Source: Fibrobacterota bacterium (GTDB taxonomy: Bacteria; Fibrobacterota; Chitinivibrionia; Chitinivibrionales; Chitinispirillaceae). Taken from it: DNA of 64,000 nucleotides. Below are positions 16,879 through 25,779 of the stretch, piece after piece (position 1 is the stretch's first letter; the number at the start of each line of letters is the position of its first letter). The position numbers were made by a program, and so were the translations under genes. Location: assembly GCA_023459055.1 (NCBI GenBank), contig JAEWVR010000004.1, positions 314,891-378,890 of the forward strand, given 5' to 3'. The notes beneath the pieces were generated by a model. It searched no databases. It worked only from the letters and a program-made list of their open reading frames with translations, and had not been told where the DNA came from.

Positions 16879-19017
16879 TTATATTCTATTGTAAATAAAT
16901 TGTGGTATATACTGTTTTTGTTTATTTAAAACGATACCGATTATATTTATACCTGCCTGTGTAATATCAAAAATCATCTGTCTTACCACTTCTCTTCTGA
17001 CTTTACCTGATTCAATTACTAATACCAATCCGTCAATATGCGCTGCCATTTCGAGTACCATTGTTGATTCAGATAATGGTGGCATATCAAAAACAATACT
17101 TGTATATTTGGTAGTACAAAAATTAATAAACTGATCGAACCTTTTCCTTTGAACATACTGTACCGGCAAATGAGCCTGTTTACCTGCCGGAATGACCACA
17201 ATCTCGTGAGCCTGATTGTTATCATTATCCTGACTGATATACTTATCTGCTTCAAATTTTCGTACATTATTAGATTGCTGTGATGATGAAAAAGAGAGCT
17301 TATTTTGTAAATCAGGATTATCGAAATTAAGATCAGCATACAGTACATCACCATCTTGAAATGAGATCATTGCATCTGCAATTCTTGATGCAATAAAACT
17401 TGTACCTTCTCCAATATAGCAGCTTGTAATTCCAATAACATTACTATATCCTCCCGATTGAAATGATGCATGTATTGTTCTGCCAATATTATCGAAAACA
17501 TTCAGTGATTTTTGTGGAAACGTTCTTGTTCTGACAATTAGTTCATCAAAGTATGGAACTGATGCAATAAGTGGTTGCTTGAGGAATGATGTAATATCAT
17601 CACTGGATTTAATTGAATGATCTAAAAACTCTGCTACAAACGCTATACTTAAAGCTCCAAAAACTCCGAAACATATTGCAAGAAGAAGATTATAAAGCCT
17701 TTTTGGTTTATCAGGTTTAACAGGAAGAGTAGCTGATTGTACAATACTGATATTTGTAATGTTACTTGCTTTAAGAATATGATCAATTCTTGCCTGTTCA
17801 AGATTATCTGAATATTTTATATAGTTTTTTTCGTCTATTTCTGATTGTTTTTTTAATCTTAATATATCAACACTATATTTGTTGAATTGTACTAATTCAT
17901 CTTTTGACTTATTAAGCATTTGGGTTAAGCTGTTCTTTTTAGCACTTAGTGATGAATAATTAATTTTCTCATCTATAAGTGACATCTGGATTTCTTTTGA
18001 TGCATCAGATTGATTTGCACTAAGATTCTCCCTATTAAGAAGAGCTGCCGTTTCTTCAATTTGTTTTTCAATATCAGTGATTATACGGCTTGATCTAGTA
18101 TATTTTGTAAGATAATCCTCTTTTTTCAGTATAAGATCATTTAATTTTGACTTTAATAATTCACCCGACTGAGAGGAGGAGGAGGATAATGATTGCTTAT
18201 TTAAAATTTTTGGTACATTATTAAGTGTACTTTGAAGAGAATTTATTTTTGCTGTACTGGCCGCAAGACTTGCATTAACCTGATTGATTTCAAGTTGCAA
18301 TGAACTTATTCGCTGGATTAGATTATTTGCTTGTGTTTCAACTGATAAAATTCCACTGTTATTCTTGAGAATCAGCAAGCTGTCTTCAGCTGCAATAATT
18401 TCTTTATTTAATTGTGTTGTCTGATTTTCTAAGAAGTCATATGAATCTGTTGGCCTGTGAATTGACTGATGCTTTTGCTGATATATTGAGATTATTGCAT
18501 TTACAACCTTTTTAGCAAGTAATGGATCATAACTATTAAACGATATAATAATGACATTCGTTTTTCTTACACTTTCAACAACGGTGTTTTTCATAACTTT
18601 ATTTATCGCGAGATCACGTAGTGTATTTGTAATTGCAGTTGAATCTGATTTGCTTTTATGTAAATTCATGATTGTATCCGGACCAAACATATCCACAACT
18701 TTCTCCATAATTTCACGACTCTTAATAACTTCAATTTCAGAATAAATTTCTGTTTCACGCGAATCGCTGATATTCAAGGTGTTTCCTATTGAGACTGCAG
18801 GATCAAGTGTTGCATTTTCTCTTCCAATTTTTAGCATAATTTTAGCAACAGACTGATAACTTTTTGGCGTAAGCAATGTAACAATAGATACAGAGAGCAC
18901 AACAAAAACAAAAAAAACAATCATTTTTGTTTTATGTCTGAAAAACACTTTTACTATGTCACGTATTGAAAGTTCCGGAAATTGCAATTGATTTGAATTA
19001 TCATTATAACATTTCAT
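16879..19017 (-). CDS. Wzc-like chain-length regulator with degenerate BY-kinase domain
   Basis: About 712 residues from the ATG at 19017, which has AAAGGT upstream (a further in-frame ATG lies at 19047). Order: N-terminal Wzz domain with TM1 (~residues 29-48), a long periplasmic coiled coil (~190-400), a second TM (~440-465), and a C-terminal cytoplasmic P-loop domain (~500-712). In Wzc/CpsD proteins this last domain is a tyrosine autokinase controlling polymer length with Wza. Here the Walker A stretch reads GITSCYIGEGTSF, with Thr539 where the catalytic Lys of GEGKS/T is expected. Walker A' reads VLYADLNFDNP, with Asn for the second Asp. Walker B (IVFDMPP) is kept. The tail has only two Tyr and no Tyr cluster. 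It is probably a pseudokinase still acting as polysaccharide co-polymerase. No other BY-kinase is in the window. Confidence 0.88.
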   Translation of the reverse strand: MKCYNDNSNQLQFPELSIRDIVKVFFRHKTKMIVFFVFVVLSVSIVTLLTPKSYQSVAKIMLKIGRENATLDPAVSIGNTLNISDSRETEIYSEIEVIKSREIMEKVVDMFGPDTIMNLHKSKSDSTAITNTLRDLAINKVMKNTVVESVRKTNVIIISFNSYDPLLAKKVVNAIISIYQQKHQSIHRPTDSYDFLENQTTQLNKEIIAAEDSLLILKNNSGILSVETQANNLIQRISSLQLEINQVNASLAASTAKINSLQSTLNNVPKILNKQSLSSSSSQSGELLKSKLNDLILKKEDYLTKYTRSSRIITDIEKQIEETAALLNRENLSANQSDASKEIQMSLIDEKINYSSLSAKKNSLTQMLNKSKDELVQFNKYSVDILRLKKQSEIDEKNYIKYSDNLEQARIDHILKASNITNISIVQSATLPVKPDKPKRLYNLLLAICFGVFGALSIAFVAEFLDHSIKSSDDITSFLKQPLIASVPYFDELIVRTRTFPQKSLNVFDNIGRTIHASFQSGGYSNVIGITSCYIGEGTSFIASRIADAMISFQDGDVLYADLNFDNPDLQNKLSFSSSQQSNNVRKFEADKYISQDNDNNQAHEIVVIPAGKQAHLPVQYVQRKRFDQFINFCTTKYTSIVFDMPPLSESTMVLEMAAHIDGLVLVIESGKVRREVVRQMIFDITQAGINIIGIVLNKQKQYIPQFIYNRI

Positions 19018-19207
19018 ATAGTTTACCTTTTTGTTAAAAACAAACATAACTATATCAAATTGTCTATATTATTCATTTTCTTTAATCTGGTATAACCTTG
19101 TTCATATTCTAATACTTATCTTTATATGGATGTTGAGATCAACCATAATTTCTTATCATATTTAATTTCTGTTATATTGCTTTTTAAAACCAACTTGATC
19201 TGCCATC

Positions 19208-19954
19208 CTACAGTTCATCCACAATTTTCTCGAGAACATACGCACTTCCATTTGATGGATTTATGAATGTCGGAATTATTTTATTAATATGTAAATCAAT
19301 CCACTGATCAATTTTTGTTATTGTTGTTCTTGGCACATAGAGAATATCTCTGGGTTCAAGATGAATCGAAATCTGTTCTTTTCCTTTAATCATATCATCC
19401 ATTTTAATTATTGTTCCATGCCACTTATTCTCAGAAAACCTTAGAAGTACTACATTACCGGTTTTGGCTGACACCATATTAAATCCACCAGCATTCATAA
19501 TCGCTTCAATTGCTGTCATATGGCCCGGAATGGGAATTAATCCGGGTGCGTTTACTTCTCCTCCAACATAAACTTTTCTGGAATTTAACGATTTGGCAAT
19601 AACTGTGATTTCCGGATTAGTAAGGTGATTTTTGTAGGCTACTAATAGTTCTTCCCGTAAAGAATCAGGTGTTTTCCCCGCAGCAATAAAATCACCAAGT
19701 AACTGTAACGATATTTTACCGTCAGGACGAATTGTTTGAGATTCATTTATTTCCGGTGTATGGAAAAATTTTATATCAATAACATCACCAGGTTCGAATA
19801 TCACTGCATTTGAGATTACTGGCTTATTAAATAAAGGGTCTGAAGAATGTAAAAATTTAGGGCCACAATTTGCAGCAAGTAATAATGGTAGAATGATAAT
19901 AATACTTTTAATAGAAATTACATAGAATTCTGAGTCATATAAAGCATGTTTCAT
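19208..19954 (-). CDS. Wza-like polysaccharide export protein (Poly_export + SLBB)
   Basis: 248 residues. The N-terminal hydrophobic stretch ends in LLLAANC, a lipobox-like motif with an unusual Asn before Cys29. The Poly_export domain follows (FEPGDVIDIKFFHTPEINES, then IRPDGKISLQLLGDFIAAG), then one SLBB domain (VYVGGEVNAPGLIPIPGHMT, AIEAIMNAGGF). Wza-type proteins form the octameric outer-membrane channel for capsule or exopolysaccharide and dock with Wzc. It is shorter than E. coli Wza (379 residues) and has one clear SLBB, as in the small exporters of many exopolysaccharide loci. AGAGGA is 8 nt before the start. It lies between the initiating transferase and the Wzc-like gene. Confidence 0.88.
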   Translation of the reverse strand: MKHALYDSEFYVISIKSIIIILPLLLAANCGPKFLHSSDPLFNKPVISNAVIFEPGDVIDIKFFHTPEINESQTIRPDGKISLQLLGDFIAAGKTPDSLREELLVAYKNHLTNPEITVIAKSLNSRKVYVGGEVNAPGLIPIPGHMTAIEAIMNAGGFNMVSAKTGNVVLLRFSENKWHGTIIKMDDMIKGKEQISIHLEPRDILYVPRTTITKIDQWIDLHINKIIPTFINPSNGSAYVLEKIVDEL

Positions 19955-20044
19955 AAGGCTAATCCTCTGTACTGGTTTACACTTACAAACAACTGGCCAT
20001 CTTATTTCCGGAATTAACTAATTTGTAAATTCATTATCATTTGT

Positions 20045-21478
20045 TCAACTTGCACCTACACCCAGAATCACAACACCTATTGTTTTAAGAAGTAGTTTCA
20101 TATCAAGCCATATCGACCATTTGTCGATATAATCCATATCCATTTTCATCCATTCATTAAAGGAGATGTTATCCCTTCCACTTACCTGCCATATACACGT
20201 AATACCGGGCTTTACAGAAAAGCGTCTTCTATGCCAATCACGGTCAAAGCCTTCATAATCTCTGACAGGTAGTGGTCGAGGACCAACCATCGACATATCA
20301 CCAAGTAAAACATTTATTAATTGTGGTATTTCATCCAGACTTGTTTTTCTTAACACTTTACCAATAGCAGTAACTCTTGGATCATTTTTAATTTTAAATG
20401 CAGCCTCCCCTTTTCGATCGTTCAATACTTCAACATCTTTAAGCCTTTGTTCTGCATCTGCAACCATAGTTCTGAATTTGATCATTTTAAAGAGGTGTTT
20501 GTTAATACCAAGTCTTTTCTGTGTAAAAAACACAGGACCCGGTGAAGTCAGTTTTATTAACATTGCGATTACCAGAAAAGCCGGGAGTAGACAAATAAGT
20601 ATTGTCAGGGCCAGGACAAAATCTGACGTTTCCTTTATAAGAATCATTTTGCGGTACATGTGACCTGTAAAAAAAGTCATAATCGGTTCACCTTCAAAGT
20701 ACTCTATCTTTACCTGTGCAAGTTTTAAATTAAACAGATCAGTAGTATATCTCACGAGAATACCCTGTTCTTCTGCAGCAGCAACAATAAGTGAAATCTT
20801 ATCGTAGTATGTTTTAACAGGAAGAGAAATAAATATTTCGTCAATAGGATTTTTTCGTAAGTAATCCTGTATCGTATTAAAATCTGATACTATTTCAGGT
20901 GAATTATCATGGAGATTATTACTTCCTTCCCAATTTTCATCAATAAAGCCATTGATTTTATAACCATAATCCGGATGCATCAACAACTGTTTTGCCAACT
21001 TTTGTGCTTTAATATTTGTTCCTGCAATAAGGACATAACGTAAGTTTTTTCCTTGTTTTCTTAGATATAACTGAAAAATTCTCATAGCTACTCTCTCCAG
21101 TAAGAGAAGCATAAGTCCATAAATCCAGAAAAGGTTTAGAAAAGTAAGCGTAACAAAATCAAATGGTATGAAGAAATTTATAAAAAACATACTAAAAGCA
21201 CAGAGTGAAACACCTTTAAGAATGATAATCATTTGATGATAAAATTTCAGGAGTCTTTTACTATCATAGATACCAAGAATTTTAAAAAAAACATGCCATG
21301 ACAATACAATAAATGTCAATGATATAAAATTAATAATACTAATTCTTAAATTTATAAATTCAGTGATACTCTCCAGCTGCTGAGCATGTTTTACAGCCAG
21401 AATAAATGCCAATAGAAGTAACGCTACATCTGTAATTTTTATAAAATCAAGTAAAAGCAGCCTTTTAATATTTTTCAT
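20045..21478 (-). CDS. Undecaprenyl-phosphate glycosylphosphotransferase (initiating enzyme)
   Basis: 477 residues. Four N-terminal TM helices (to ~130) are followed by a CoA-binding-like domain (YVLIAGTNIKAQKLAKQLL, ~148-166; INGFIDENWEGS), a further TM (~285-310) and the C-terminal Bac_transf catalytic domain: FFTQKRLGINKHLFKMIKFR, then LRKTSLDEIPQLINVLLGDM, SMVGPRPLPV and KPGITCIWQVSGR. This polyprenyl phosphoglycosyltransferase family transfers a sugar-1-phosphate to undecaprenyl phosphate, starting repeat-unit synthesis. It is the first gene of the ~15-kb minus-strand cluster, and its promoter must lie in the ~990-nt divergent region shared with cheA. Which sugar is used (glucose or galactose are usual) cannot be told. 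Confidence 0.92.
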   Translation of the reverse strand: MKNIKRLLLLDFIKITDVALLLLAFILAVKHAQQLESITEFINLRISIINFISLTFIVLSWHVFFKILGIYDSKRLLKFYHQMIIILKGVSLCAFSMFFINFFIPFDFVTLTFLNLFWIYGLMLLLLERVAMRIFQLYLRKQGKNLRYVLIAGTNIKAQKLAKQLLMHPDYGYKINGFIDENWEGSNNLHDNSPEIVSDFNTIQDYLRKNPIDEIFISLPVKTYYDKISLIVAAAEEQGILVRYTTDLFNLKLAQVKIEYFEGEPIMTFFTGHMYRKMILIKETSDFVLALTILICLLPAFLVIAMLIKLTSPGPVFFTQKRLGINKHLFKMIKFRTMVADAEQRLKDVEVLNDRKGEAAFKIKNDPRVTAIGKVLRKTSLDEIPQLINVLLGDMSMVGPRPLPVRDYEGFDRDWHRRRFSVKPGITCIWQVSGRDNISFNEWMKMDMDYIDKWSIWLDMKLLLKTIGVVILGVGAS

Positions 21479-22467
21479 TTTAATTTATCCCGGTTAACTA
21501 ATAATAATGTCATCTTTATTAATACTTAACTAATATGAATCATTAATTAAATCCGCCTCTAAACAAAATAAGAATGAACCAAAACTTTTGGTAATGTACA
21601 TTGTAGCCGGTTTTCCAAGAGATGTTAAGTTACATTACAGTTACAAATTAAAGAATAGTGAAACGGAAATTTTTATTCCGATATGCAAATATTCCTTTTG
21701 TCAATTTTACATAAAGGATTACTATTGAACAAATTAAAAAGTGTCAATCCTCAGGGTAAAATACTAATCACTAAACTCACTTTCTGTATCCGGACGAATA
21801 ATCAATCTCTTCGATAGTAACACAATTCTATTTTTGTATATTTTTTAAAAAAACGTCATAGTTTAATCATTTAATCATAAATACTTAAACCGCAGAAATT
21901 CTATCGATACAGTTATATAGTAACTACATGAAATGGAATTCCTGAAAACCCAATCGAGCGTCATATCTGAATAATTCAGAAATGTTTCTCTGCATTTGCA
22001 GAAGATATCTATTACTGCTGAAGGACCAGACAATTTCAAATGGGTGGTAAAGAACGACTCTATTTACTTTTTGTATCATAACATACCTCCTTGTCAATCT
22101 TGCTATAATACATTCCATTATGGTTGTTGCTACCATTTTAAACGCAGCCACGTGTTAAATTCACATTCAGACATCAACGTTATTATAATTCCAGTAAATA
22201 TTAAGAACATCGTTTATCCCCTGTTAATTTTTTTTCCACTGTAAAATTATATACAGTTATTAACACATTGGGATTAATACAGATATAAAGGATTCCATTT
22301 TCCTGCGTTAATTTTTTTTCCACACGTAGTATTTTTACAATTCCCCCGGATTTGACGCTTAACACATTATATCTAAATATGATATATACATTCTCTTTTT
22401 TTTGGTCCGTAAATTGCTTTAAACTTGTACAGCACTTTTTACTTTCTGGCAAAAAACAGGATGATCT
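21479..22467. other. Large divergent intergenic region between exopolysaccharide cluster and che operon
   Basis: 989 nt, very AT-rich, with no credible gene: short reading frames at 21924-22151 and 21996-22244 lack ribosome-binding sites and family resemblance. It must hold promoters for both a 15-kb exopolysaccharide operon and the chemosensory operon. The visible feature is the 17-nt direct repeat at 22223 and 22307. Confidence 0.6.
22223..22323. repeat. Pair of 17-bp direct repeats upstream of cheA
   Basis: GTTAATTTTTTTTCCAC occurs at 22223-22239 and again at 22307-22323, 84 nt apart (eight helical turns of 10.5 bp). It is low-complexity T-rich sequence, but the two 17-mers are identical. 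It could be a paired regulator site for cheA, about 145-245 nt upstream of its start codon. Confidence 0.4.
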
Positions 22468-24975
22468 ATGATACTTTTAGAACGATTTACAAAAATTGTA
22501 ACATATCTTCCATTGATAGATAAAGATGACCGCTCTGCACTTCCGTCAGTAATAAGTGAACTGGAACAGATAATGCTTGATGAATCTGTACCGGAAGCAT
22601 TGCTTCTTCAGGTGACACGATGTTGTAAGCTTGCAGAACATATCGCTCTCAATGAAACTGATTTTGAAAAAGGAATTAACAAGTTATCTCAAAACATAAA
22701 CCGTTTATTAATTTTTGTAGAAAAAACAGAACAGGAAAATATCAAATCTGCAATTCCACCTGAAGTCGCAGATGTCAATACTGAAATTCCATCTGACCCG
22801 GTTTGTGATGATATCATACAGTACAGGATTAAATTTGCTTCTGCTCAAAAGTCAACTCTTGATGATTTCGAAAGCGCAATACTTGCATTTGAAAAGGGTG
22901 ATGTTCATGTAATTGCAAATGTGAAACGGATTCTTCATACATGGAAAGGGGAATTTGGTGTTCTCGAATTACCACAGTATTCATCGCTACTGCATCAGGT
23001 TGAGCAATTTCTTGAAGAAGGACTCATCGGAGCTGATCAGCTGTTTTATTTCAAAGATTTCCTGGCTAATCAACTGTCTCTCATTACGTCAGGTAACATT
23101 CCTGACAAACTTTCCATTGATGCTAAAAAACTTTTTCCATCACTGACTGAAAGCAGAAATGAAGATGCTGTGGCAACCGTTGTTCCTGCAATTCAGCCTC
23201 GTATACCACCATTTAAAGATATTGACAATTCGCTATTATCTGATTTTATAATAGAGTCCAGAGATCACATCCATACAGCAGAATCACTGCTTCTTGAACT
23301 GGAGTCTGATTCAGAAAACCCTGAAAATATCAATAGCATTTTCAGATGCTGCCATACAATCAAAGGTGTTGCAGGATTCATTAATCTTCATGATCTCTGT
23401 GATTTTGCCCATACCATGGAGAGCGTACTTGACATTAGCAGAAAAGGTGAGTTAAAACTCACCACCATGCATATCGACCTCCTTCTTACATCAATGGATT
23501 GCCTTAAAGAATCATTAATGATCATTGAGGAATGCTTGCTTGACAAGCCATATCGTCTCCCTGTTACATATGAGAACACTATCAACGCACTGAAATATAT
23601 GATTCAAAATAAGGGACAACTTCCTGAAACAACATATAAAGACCAAAATAAACCGGATTCTGCAGAATCATTGCAAAAACCATCCAGGACACATGATACA
23701 GCAAATATTAAAGATCCTTCTTGCACAATTAATGATAATGAAGCACTATCAGTAGTTCCGGTGTTATCAGAACATCCGGTACAGGCAGTTCATTCTAAAT
23801 CCGGTAATTATGAAGAGACTATACGGGTACCGATTCAGCGCCTTGATCAGCTTATTGACGCAATCGGAGAAGCAGTAATTGCACAGTCGATGATCAGTGC
23901 TGACAAAACAATCCGTGAATCGAGCAATCAGAACCTGCATACAAAAATTGCACAGACGACAATGATAATGCGGCAGATTCAGGAGTTATCCATGTCTCTG
24001 CGAATGGTATCACTCAAGTCGACATTTCAGAAAATGGCACGTCTTGTTCGCGATCTCAGCAAGAAATCATCCAAGGAGGTACATTTCATAACTGATGGTG
24101 AGGATACTGAACTTGACAAATCAGTTGTTGAAAATATTGGAGATCCGCTTATCCATATGATCCGTAACTCAGTTGACCATGGCCTCGAAACGACTGAAGA
24201 AAGAATTGCAAAAGGTAAACCATCTGCCGGAACAATCAATCTGCGTGCATATCATAAAGCAGGAAATGTATATATCGAAATCCGTGATGATGGCAAGGGA
24301 CTTGATAAAGAGCTTATTTTTAGCAAAGCAGTCAGCAAGGGTCTATGCAAAAAAGATGATAAATTAACCGACTCTGAGATCTATCATTTTATTTTCCTTC
24401 CCGGTTTCTCAACAGCAAAGGTTGTTACCGACCTGTCCGGTCGCGGTGTAGGTATGGATGTTGTAAAACGCAATATTGAAGCGCTGCGTGGGTCTGTTGA
24501 TATTATTACCGAAAAAGACAAAGGAACAACGTTTACAATCCGTCTTCCTTTAACGCTGGCTATTATTGACGGAATGATTGTCAGAGTTGATACTTCAAAT
24601 TATATAGTACCAACATTATCAATAATAGAAACACTGGCAGCAACATCAGATCATGTAGTACATATTCTTGACAAAGGTAATGTCATAAAGGTAAGAGATA
24701 ATCTGATACCTCTGGTGTACCTGTCGGATATATTCAACAATTCAACAACCCACTTAAATGGTGTTGCGAAAATCGCTCTCATTGTTGAAGATATGATGGG
24801 CAGAAGAAGTGCTCTTATTGTTGATGAAATTATCGGCCAACAACAGGTAGTGATTAAAAATCTCGGGAGTGGTCTTGGTGATATATCAGGAATCAGTGGT
24901 GGCGCAATAATGAGTGACGGCACCGTAAGTTTAATTATTGATGTAGGTGGAATTTTAAAAACAACGTTAACATGA
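22468..24975 (+). CDS. cheA: Chemotaxis histidine kinase CheA with two HPt-like domains
   Basis: 835 residues. A helical N-terminal region (~1-100) precedes a first HPt-like domain (~110-205) with ILHTWKGEFGVL (His157) and a second, canonical one (~255-365) with CCHTIKGVAGFI (His296). Dimerisation helices (~450-530) lead to the ATPase domain: N box HMIRNSVDHGLE, G1 box IRDDGKGLD, G2 box GRGVGMDVVKRNIEALRG and GTTFTIRLP. The C-terminal CheW-like regulatory domain begins near LAIIDGMIVRVD. CheA phosphorylates CheY and CheB in response to receptor state. It heads a nine-gene plus-strand operon. AGGATGATCT precedes the ATG. The stop codon is one nt before a large inverted repeat. Whether His157 is phosphorylated is unknown. 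Confidence 0.95.
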   Translation: MILLERFTKIVTYLPLIDKDDRSALPSVISELEQIMLDESVPEALLLQVTRCCKLAEHIALNETDFEKGINKLSQNINRLLIFVEKTEQENIKSAIPPEVADVNTEIPSDPVCDDIIQYRIKFASAQKSTLDDFESAILAFEKGDVHVIANVKRILHTWKGEFGVLELPQYSSLLHQVEQFLEEGLIGADQLFYFKDFLANQLSLITSGNIPDKLSIDAKKLFPSLTESRNEDAVATVVPAIQPRIPPFKDIDNSLLSDFIIESRDHIHTAESLLLELESDSENPENINSIFRCCHTIKGVAGFINLHDLCDFAHTMESVLDISRKGELKLTTMHIDLLLTSMDCLKESLMIIEECLLDKPYRLPVTYENTINALKYMIQNKGQLPETTYKDQNKPDSAESLQKPSRTHDTANIKDPSCTINDNEALSVVPVLSEHPVQAVHSKSGNYEETIRVPIQRLDQLIDAIGEAVIAQSMISADKTIRESSNQNLHTKIAQTTMIMRQIQELSMSLRMVSLKSTFQKMARLVRDLSKKSSKEVHFITDGEDTELDKSVVENIGDPLIHMIRNSVDHGLETTEERIAKGKPSAGTINLRAYHKAGNVYIEIRDDGKGLDKELIFSKAVSKGLCKKDDKLTDSEIYHFIFLPGFSTAKVVTDLSGRGVGMDVVKRNIEALRGSVDIITEKDKGTTFTIRLPLTLAIIDGMIVRVDTSNYIVPTLSIIETLAATSDHVVHILDKGNVIKVRDNLIPLVYLSDIFNNSTTHLNGVAKIALIVEDMMGRRSALIVDEIIGQQQVVIKNLGSGLGDISGISGGAIMSDGTVSLIIDVGGILKTTLT

Positions 24976-24976
24976 A

Positions 24977-25102
24977 GCCTCACCCCCCCCGGCCCCCCTC
25001 TCCGCACGCGGTAGAGGGGGGGGCAAGATGAAGAATAGAATATCTTTGCTTAGTTCTTACTCCCCCTCTACCGCTGGCGGAGAGGGGGCCGGGGGGGTGA
25101 GG
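24977..25102. repeat. Large GC-rich inverted repeat between cheA and cheW
   Basis: The left arm (24977-25023) starts GCCTCACCCCCCCCGGCCCC and continues through a CTCTCCGC/GCGGTAGAG block; the right arm (25062-25102) is its near-perfect reverse complement ending GGGGGGGTGAGGC. Arms are about 42 nt with one or two indels, and the spacer is about 40 nt. It belongs to the same hairpin-repeat family as 28317, 29341 and 62147. It sits inside the che operon, where it may attenuate transcription or protect mRNA ends. Confidence 0.8.
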
Positions 25103-25168
25103 CCCTGGTTTCTTAATTAGTAAACTATTCACAATTTGATACAAAACCCCATAATGGAGGAGAATTGT

Positions 25169-25687
25169 ATGAGTAACGTTCACGCTGGCACCTCGATCCA
25201 CGAGCCAACTGTCGGTGATCGTCTGGCCGGGAAGTATCTGACCTTTAGACTTGGTCAGGAGGAGTATGGTCTTGAGATTTTAAAAGTTCAGGAGATCATT
25301 CAGATGCAATCGGTTACACGTGTCCCGCGAACACCTGATTATGTACGTGGTGTCATAAACCTGCGCGGCAAGGTCATTCCTGTCGTCGATTTAAGAAAAA
25401 AGTTTTTTCTCGACACCAGTGAAGACACCGAAAAAACATGTATCATTGTTGTACAAATTGCTCTTAACGATGATGTTGTTGTCATGGGCATTATTATTGA
25501 TGAAGTCAAGGAAGTACTTGACATAAAAGCTGATGATATCGAAGAGACTCCATCATTTGGTTCCAATATAGACACTGAGTTTATTCTTGGAATGGGTAAA
25601 GTAAACAGCAGTGTCAAGATACTGCTTGATATTGACAAAATTCTTTCATCGACAGAGCTTGTCAATTTGAAGCAGATGGCAAAATAA
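25169..25687 (+). CDS. cheW: Chemotaxis coupling protein CheW
   Basis: 172 residues from the ATG at 25169, preceded by GGAGGAG six nt upstream (an in-frame ATG at 25136 has no such site). Single CheW domain: KYLTFRLGQEEYGLEILKVQ, then EIIQMQSVTRVPRTPDYVRG, VINLRGKVIPVVDLRKKF and the ILLDIDKILS end. It bridges chemoreceptors and CheA. It lies 66 nt after the inverted repeat that follows cheA and 92 nt before the chemoreceptor gene. Confidence 0.95.
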   Translation: MSNVHAGTSIHEPTVGDRLAGKYLTFRLGQEEYGLEILKVQEIIQMQSVTRVPRTPDYVRGVINLRGKVIPVVDLRKKFFLDTSEDTEKTCIIVVQIALNDDVVVMGIIIDEVKEVLDIKADDIEETPSFGSNIDTEFILGMGKVNSSVKILLDIDKILSSTELVNLKQMAK

Positions 25688-25779
25688 CCAGTAAACGAGA
25701 TAATGACATTTACATTTTTTTAAGAAATATTTATAAACTTGACAATAGTAATACAATTTAATTATTTAAGGAGATTTGT

